From Chamaecrista fasciculata (Eukaryota > Streptophyta > Magnoliopsida > Fabales > Fabaceae): a stretch of DNA of 64,000 nucleotides. A model generated the notes under the pieces. That model ran no database searches. It was not told the origin of the DNA and saw only the letters and a program-made list of their open reading frames with translations. Position numbers and translations under genes: made by a program. This document shows, piece after piece, positions 58,575-64,000 of the stretch (positions within the stretch are counted from its first letter, which is position 1; each line of letters starts with the position of its first letter). The stretch lies in assembly GCA_003254925.1 (NCBI GenBank), contig QANZ01014283.1:62001-126000 (forward strand), given 5' to 3'.

Positions 58575-61500
58575 ACCTTCTCTCCTAGTTTGAAGGGAGG
58601 CAGACCCTTGTAAGGGCAGATACTGCACCTGAAAGCATCTCCTAGACCACACTGCAGATTAAAGAATTTTGAGAGGAATGTCAATTACCAAGGAAGCATC
58701 AAAGCATTATTGAATGACACAAATAGCACAATCATTGACAGAATGCATCCCACAATATTTTTCAAAGAGCTCATTATCAGACCTTGACATGAAACATATC
58801 CTGAACTTGTTATACCAATGCTGAATAAAATTATTGTTCTATAACGTTTCACCAAATGTAAGTTAAATTCATTATCAATAACATAGGTGCTAATAAACCA
58901 GCCGTCACTTCAAGAATTATTTCATTAGATTTCATATTTGTCCAAAATTAAAACTATCAACCCCATAAATAAACCTTCTGGATCAAAAAGAAAAACAGAT
59001 AACTAAACCTCAAAAATCAGCTGTTCTTCCAAAACTAAAACCTCTAGAGGACTTGACTGGAATTTTTAAAAAGTGTAAAATGGGATGGTCATTAATGAAG
59101 GAAGTGGTGTAGATTAGGGTGGAGTGGTGTGAATTAGAAATCTAATTCTATTTAATGGAAGTTTAATAAAGAAACAAAAGAGTAACCTATTCTTACTCTT
59201 TGGTTGATATTAAGGTAAGGTAGGTCTAAATGATGAAGTTTTCAATATTATATTTATGATAATTTATTACATATTTATATAAAATATGTCCTTGATTTTA
59301 TTTGTTTTCCCAACTCTCCCAATTTAAGAACATGTGGTGTGAAGTGACACATGCATAATATATGTTTATCAAGTTTCTTAATTTTCTATGAAAAAAAAGA
59401 AAAAGAAAAATGAGGAGTAAATATATATATTCATATTTGGGATAAGTCCAAACTGAAAAAGAAATTGCAATACAAAAAAGAAGAGAATGGTTAAAGAAAA
59501 AAAGGAAAAAATAAATGATAAAGAAAATAAGGAAATGTGATAGGGTTAAAAAGGAAAATTAAATTATAACAATTCGAAGCAATTCAAAATCCACAATTTA
59601 GAATAATCTGAAACTTGGGGTTTGAATGGTTTAGAATGATCTCCAAACCATCTTAACCCACACTACTCCTAAACCATCATGATCATAGCACATTAGGAAT
59701 CGTAGATGTATTAACATAACATATCCTCCCCCCCTTCTCCCAATCCAAAAAATGAAAGAAAAAAGAAATATAAAAATAGAAGACAAAAAGAACAGGACAT
59801 ACATTGCCACAAGCCGATTGAGGATTATTAATCTGTTCTGCAGTCAATCCTAGTTTCAATACATTCTCTTCCTCCTCAGCCCTCCCACAGGTGCAGTTTT
59901 TGCAGGCTTTTCTTGTACTTCCAACTTCACAATCACCTACTGCGCAAGCATGTTATGGAACAAGAGGGAAGGAAACCAACGAATTGATGACTGAAAATGA
60001 AAAGTAATCTTACCAGCAGGAAGTTGGGGTTTCTTTAAATCCTCTTCAGACAAAAGAGAATCTTCATCAATCAGATCTGATTCATCATCAATTTGCACTT
60101 TAGGCGAACTCTTCACCACCTTCTTGAGAGCAAAAGAAGTACCAATTTTCCACAAAGGCTTTTTAGCTTTAATCTATGTGACATGCAAAACACACCGACT
60201 ATTAGAATCTGTAAGTTTCTCAATGCATAAGTAGGAAAAATACCTATGGCTCAATGACCCAATACTTCACTAGTCAAAAACTATGAAGCAAACACTAGCT
60301 GAAAAAATATTGCCAGGATGCAGACAAGTGAGATAAAGAGTATAATGAAAGAAACAAGATAAGCAATGCTAAAAAGGGGGTAAAAAAACATAGGCAAAGT
60401 TCTCGATGTCTTTAGTATTAAGTTCACCAATCATACTATAACACAAATTTCTAAAAAAAATCTTCAAATTTTCTCTCTCTGATAACTGTTCATACTAAAC
60501 TTTTAGCTCATGTCTTATTCTTATTTGTGAACTTGATAGCGAAGATATAAAAAGCTTTACATAAATCTAATCCACACTAAAATTAATAACTATGTCCAAA
60601 ATGAGAACTTACTTGCCTTTTTACTTGACAACAATAGTTGTAAATAAATAAATAAAATTTAAAGATGCAATAGCATATAAAATCATTTATACAGCATTAT
60701 TTATGATACAAATAACATTATGACCATTTCAAATGCTTCAAACTCACCACTATATGTTCTGTTCATGTATAACGACAAAAATGGGGGGAACTGAATAAAT
60801 GAAGAAAAAGAATAACTATGACCATATGGCAACCAAAAAAAAAACTAACCCCAGAAGGCTTGACTTCTGATGGGTCTGAGAACCCTGCCAACAGTAATTT
60901 ATGCTTAAGATCCAATATCACCTGCAAGATAGTGAAAATTAACCTGTCTTACAATCAGAGGTAGCCAGTATATCCCATTACCATTTAAACAATTAACTCA
61001 ACTTTAATATGACCCACTATCCAACCAATTAGGTTAGCTTATAAATGGGTTTGGTTATCAGCCAAACTATTTTAGCATGGGTTTTAATGAATCAGCCCAA
61101 GATCAACTTTTAACCCACACCTTCTTACTTCACTATTCATTTACCCACTCTCTTCCTCTCTCTTAAGATAATATCTATGACCCAACATGAATAATAAGTA
61201 TAAATTAAAAAAAAAAAAAGGAGAAAGGAAAGAATCTCAAATCATTTTATGAACCATGTTTGGTGGAGTGATCTTTAAAGGATTATGATTAATTGCATGG
61301 ATTTGGAGGAAAAAAAAAACTTAGAATAATGAGAAAAGTATTAAAAAGATCAATGAAATTGCAACAAATGATTAATAAGGTTAAATTAAAATAATAATAT
61401 ACATATAAGTAGATTAATGGATCATCAGTCTTGTAATAACCACAAATGTTTTAAATGGATAACAACCACTTCTAAATAGTCAAGCTGATCCACTAATAAT

Positions 61501-62911
61501 TTGTCAAATTGATCCAACCCAAACCCAAAATTAGTACCACCCATATGATATGAATCCACCCAAGCACATTGACATAATTATTACCTTATCAATAGAACCC
61601 ACAGCAGACTGAGAAGGCTTGCGAATCAGAGTTGTCCCTCCTACTTTTAATACTCTGAGGATTTCTTGAACCAGTTGATCATTAGGAGAATCAAGTGAAT
61701 GCCAGATTAAGATGACAACATCCATAGACGAAGATTCCACTGGCAACTTGCCTGTTGTTCCCCAGAAGATTAAACCGTGAAAACTGATTTCTTTAACTAA
61801 ACTAAAAGTAAAATCCATAAACACAAAATATCAAATATGTGCCTAGGAAAATTAAATTTTACCAGCCTCAACTTTCACTCTTTAATATTGTTGGTATTCA
61901 AATTATTGAATAGGAATCTTATCTGATAAAGACATATTTAAGTTTGACGTATTATCCAATCCAATTGTTAGGACTTTGGAGTCAAATCTTATCCACTTGT
62001 TAGAAGTTTGAGTTCCTAACTGTTTAAAATTTAATTTTTTAATAAAGATTTGGATAAACTAGGTTTACTACCCCTATTATCAAGGGATTCTAGTGTCAAA
62101 CCTATCTCACTGGAATTATTAAACCTATTTCACAGTGGCAATATTAAGTTGAAATGACCTATATATCAGCAATGGAATAAACATGGATCAACAGAGCAAG
62201 GCGATAACAACCCCTAAGTTCAATCTATAAAATAACTAAGCATAGTAAATATGCCATTAGAGGAGTTAGAAAATTACTTAGAGATGATACACATGTAATA
62301 ACTATAGGATCACAGTTTTCAACCCTTCCATTTCCAATGTCTCCAATAGCATCATAAACAGCACGTACGGGAAGAACAACATCATCTGTACAAGACAGCA
62401 CAGCACTAGTTGTCTTTGCAGCTGCATCCTTCAACATTCAAAGCATATACGCTTAGCATGTTAAATGCAATCTTAACCCCATATTTTCCCATGAAACCCA
62501 CCAATTAGCAGAAGACTCAATCTCAATTCTCAAGTAGCCCAAAAAGGTATAGATTCCAAAAGCTACATTCATGTAAACAGCATATATTTCTCAGCGAGGC
62601 GTGATGCACATGACTGAAATAAGTACTACAAAATTAACTAGAATGACCTCGTAATTCAACCCAAATTCTAATTAACAATAATTATTTAAAAACGAAAAAG
62701 ATTCCGGGAAAAAGACAGAATGACCAGAGATGATGTGAGAGGGATGGAGGTAGGAACTGAAGAATTCATCAGTGGCCCAAAATGGTGAAATAATCTTGAG
62801 ATAACATGAATGACCGGTGAAAGAATATGATCGAGAAAAAAGAAAAAAGGAAAAAGAAACAAGGAATAAAGACGAAGACTAAGTGGAGAAGGAGAAAGAA
62901 GAACGAACCAT
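58125..62911 (-). CDS. DRE2: Anamorsin homologue DRE2 (cytosolic Fe-S cluster assembly), about 261 aa
   Basis: Coding exons in transcription order: 62911-62909, 62413-62278, 61751-61585, 60921-60850, 60173-60014, 59936-59803, 58651-58577, 58163-58125. The N-terminal half is a methyltransferase-like fold ([31 protein letters not shown]). Then come the linker ([21 protein letters not shown]), a C-x8-C-x2-C-x-C cluster site ([17 protein letters not shown]) and the twin C-x2-C motif (SACGNC, then [10 protein letters not shown]). It ends NFLAADI. DRE2 accepts electrons from the diflavin reductase TAH18 (ATR3) for cytosolic Fe-S assembly. The first junction is uncertain: the coding exon could instead start at ATG 62437 ([11 protein letters not shown], 268 aa), or splice at GCAG/CTGCAAAG. 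All cluster cysteines are present. Confidence 0.9.
58510..58573. repeat. (TA)n-(GA)n compound microsatellite beside a DRE2 splice donor
   Basis: About 26 nt of TA repeat adjoins about 38 nt of GA repeat. On the transcribed (minus) strand it is a CT run beginning three bases after the donor GT of intron 7 (GAGAAG/GTGCTCTCT), followed by a TA run. Confidence 0.9.
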
Positions 62912-63021
62912 TGCGATCAGAAGTTGGCTGGAGAAGACGCAGAGGAACCTAGAAGCTTCTGTGGCTGACCGCAGGTAGCATAACCGACTGATTCCTCCTG
63001 TGTGCACACTTTTTTTTTTTT

Positions 63022-63516
63022 ATCAAAGTTCTATTTTGGTCCCTCATGTTTGCTCAAAATTCTATTTTGGTTGCTCATGTTTGTTAAAAGTTATTTTTTG
63101 GTCCCTCAAGTTTTTCTCAATCTGTTTTGGTTCCTCAAGTTTCTATAAAATTCCACCGTTAACCTCTAACTCTTTTCCATCTACTTTTTCTGTTATAAAA
63201 AGGAGAAAAAAAAATTAACTTTTATCTCCAAATAATTTTGCTCTTTTACAAAAGGGAAGGACCTTAATATAAAAGAGGAAAAATTTTGGGAGATGAAAGT
63301 TAGTTTTTTTTGCTTTTTTTAACGGAAAAAGTGGATGGAAAAGAGTGAGGGACTAACGGTGAAACTTTTTAGAAATTTGAGGGACGAAGATGGAACTTTG
63401 AGCAAACATGAGGGACCAAAACAGAACCTTGAGCAAACATGAGAGACTAAAACATAACGAAAAAAACCGAGGGACCAAAACGAGCAAACATAAGGGACCA
63501 AAATAGGACTTTGACC
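63022..63516. mobile_element. Inverted-repeat 'TTTTGGTCCCTCA' element abutting the DRE2 promoter
   Basis: The left arm starts TCAAAGTTCTATTTTGGTCC and the right arm, reverse-complemented, starts GGTCAAAGTCCTATTTTGG. Both continue with 'CCCT.ATGTTTGCTC' and repeated TTTTGGTCCCTCA words. It is flanked by T-rich tracts (TTTTTTTTTA and TTGTTTTTTA), a possible imperfect 9-10 bp duplication. Its near end is about 110 bp from the DRE2 ATG at 62911, so it probably touches the core promoter. Confidence 0.7.
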
Positions 63517-63544
63517 TTGTTTTTTAAAGCCAAACTTTTAGATT

Positions 63545-63842
63545 GTTGCTGGGGATGGCAATTTGGGCAGGTGTCTAGGATACCCGTTTGAATCTACCCT
63601 TAAAAAATATCTGATATCTGTCGTATACCGAATATCGGATAGGGTATGGGTAGTGAAAAATAAAAATTACCCCGAATATCGGATGGATACGGATATTACC
63701 TCAACTATCCGGTATCTGTCCGAATTGAACGGATAGTTAGAGTATCTGGTATCCGATACCCTATAATATAAATATTTTATTATATTTTTAATTATTTTAT
63801 TTTAATTAACATATATTGCGTATCGGATATCGGATATATTCA
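63545..63842. repeat. Dispersed 'GGATGGCAATTTGGG...TATCCG' repeat
   Basis: It begins GGGGATGGCAATTTGGG and contains many interleaved GGATAC/GTATCC/ATCGGATA words in both orientations (about 63600-63840). I have seen this wording as a common dispersed repeat in plant genomes, but the family is not known to me. No ORF is present. It ends near an N at 63844. Confidence 0.45.
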
Positions 63843-63845
63843 ANT

Positions 63846-64000
63846 TCCATTATCAATTATCAATTCTACCCCTATACAATTTTAAAAAACCCATACAATT
63901 ATTTCAACCAACCACAATCATTACATACACATTTTCATAATTTCACATCCAATTTTTTTCATTACATCTCAAACTTATCCAAACACCATTTTCATTACCA
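63846..64000. mobile_element. Partial second copy of the 43207-44075 element, cut by window end
   Basis: Shared words in the same order include CTACCCCTATACAATTT, AACCACAATCATTACATA and 'CCAAACACCA'. It corresponds to about 43892-43995. Only the part inside the window can be seen. Confidence 0.55.

Overview
This is a stretch of AT-rich nuclear DNA from a eudicot plant. Its genes have GT-AG introns and plant-specific architectures, and each closest match I can name is to an Arabidopsis family (At5g01710-type methyltransferase, DWF1/DIMINUTO, NTMC2T3, At1g09820-type PPR, PRP40C, DRE2). A rosid is likely, but I cannot name the genus. There are single N bases at 9678 and 63844. All gene identities rest on reading the translated sequence and on recall of the families; no database search was run.

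Layout. Positions 1-14,550 hold two diverged copies of a roughly 6.5-kb block in tandem. Copy A (about 150-6,610) carries a decayed methyltransferase-like pseudogene. Copy B (about 7,830-14,435) carries an intact 523-codon single-exon gene with two upstream ORFs in its leader. Each copy has gained its own insertions, so each copy often shows the empty site of the other. From 14.5 to 19.5 kb I find no gene. A 5'-truncated LINE with a perfect 16-bp target duplication occupies 19,548-22,057. A CACTA-type transposon end follows at 22,288, directly upstream of the sterol reductase gene DWF1 (24,199-26,168). Next come an SMP/C2 membrane-contact protein gene with eight coding exons (28,133-38,046), an intronless PPR gene on the minus strand (40,247-41,941), a PRP40C-type WW/FF splicing-factor gene with 16 coding exons (45,648-56,893), and a minus-strand anamorsin/DRE2 gene (58,125-62,911) that converges on PRP40C.

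The genes are unrelated housekeeping functions (sterol and brassinosteroid synthesis, lipid transfer at membrane contacts, organelle RNA processing, pre-mRNA splicing, cytosolic Fe-S assembly). They do not form a pathway. The most informative part of the window is its non-coding structure. A recurrent class of self-complementary elements, with arms rich in TTTGGTCCC-like words and, where measurable, 9-10 bp target duplications, occurs at least eight times. Paralogous empty sites support several of these insertions. I found no CRISPR array, operon or clearly new multigene system. The best candidates for follow-up are the methyltransferase uORF and its loss in the paralog, the element family, and the transposon end beside the DWF1 leader.
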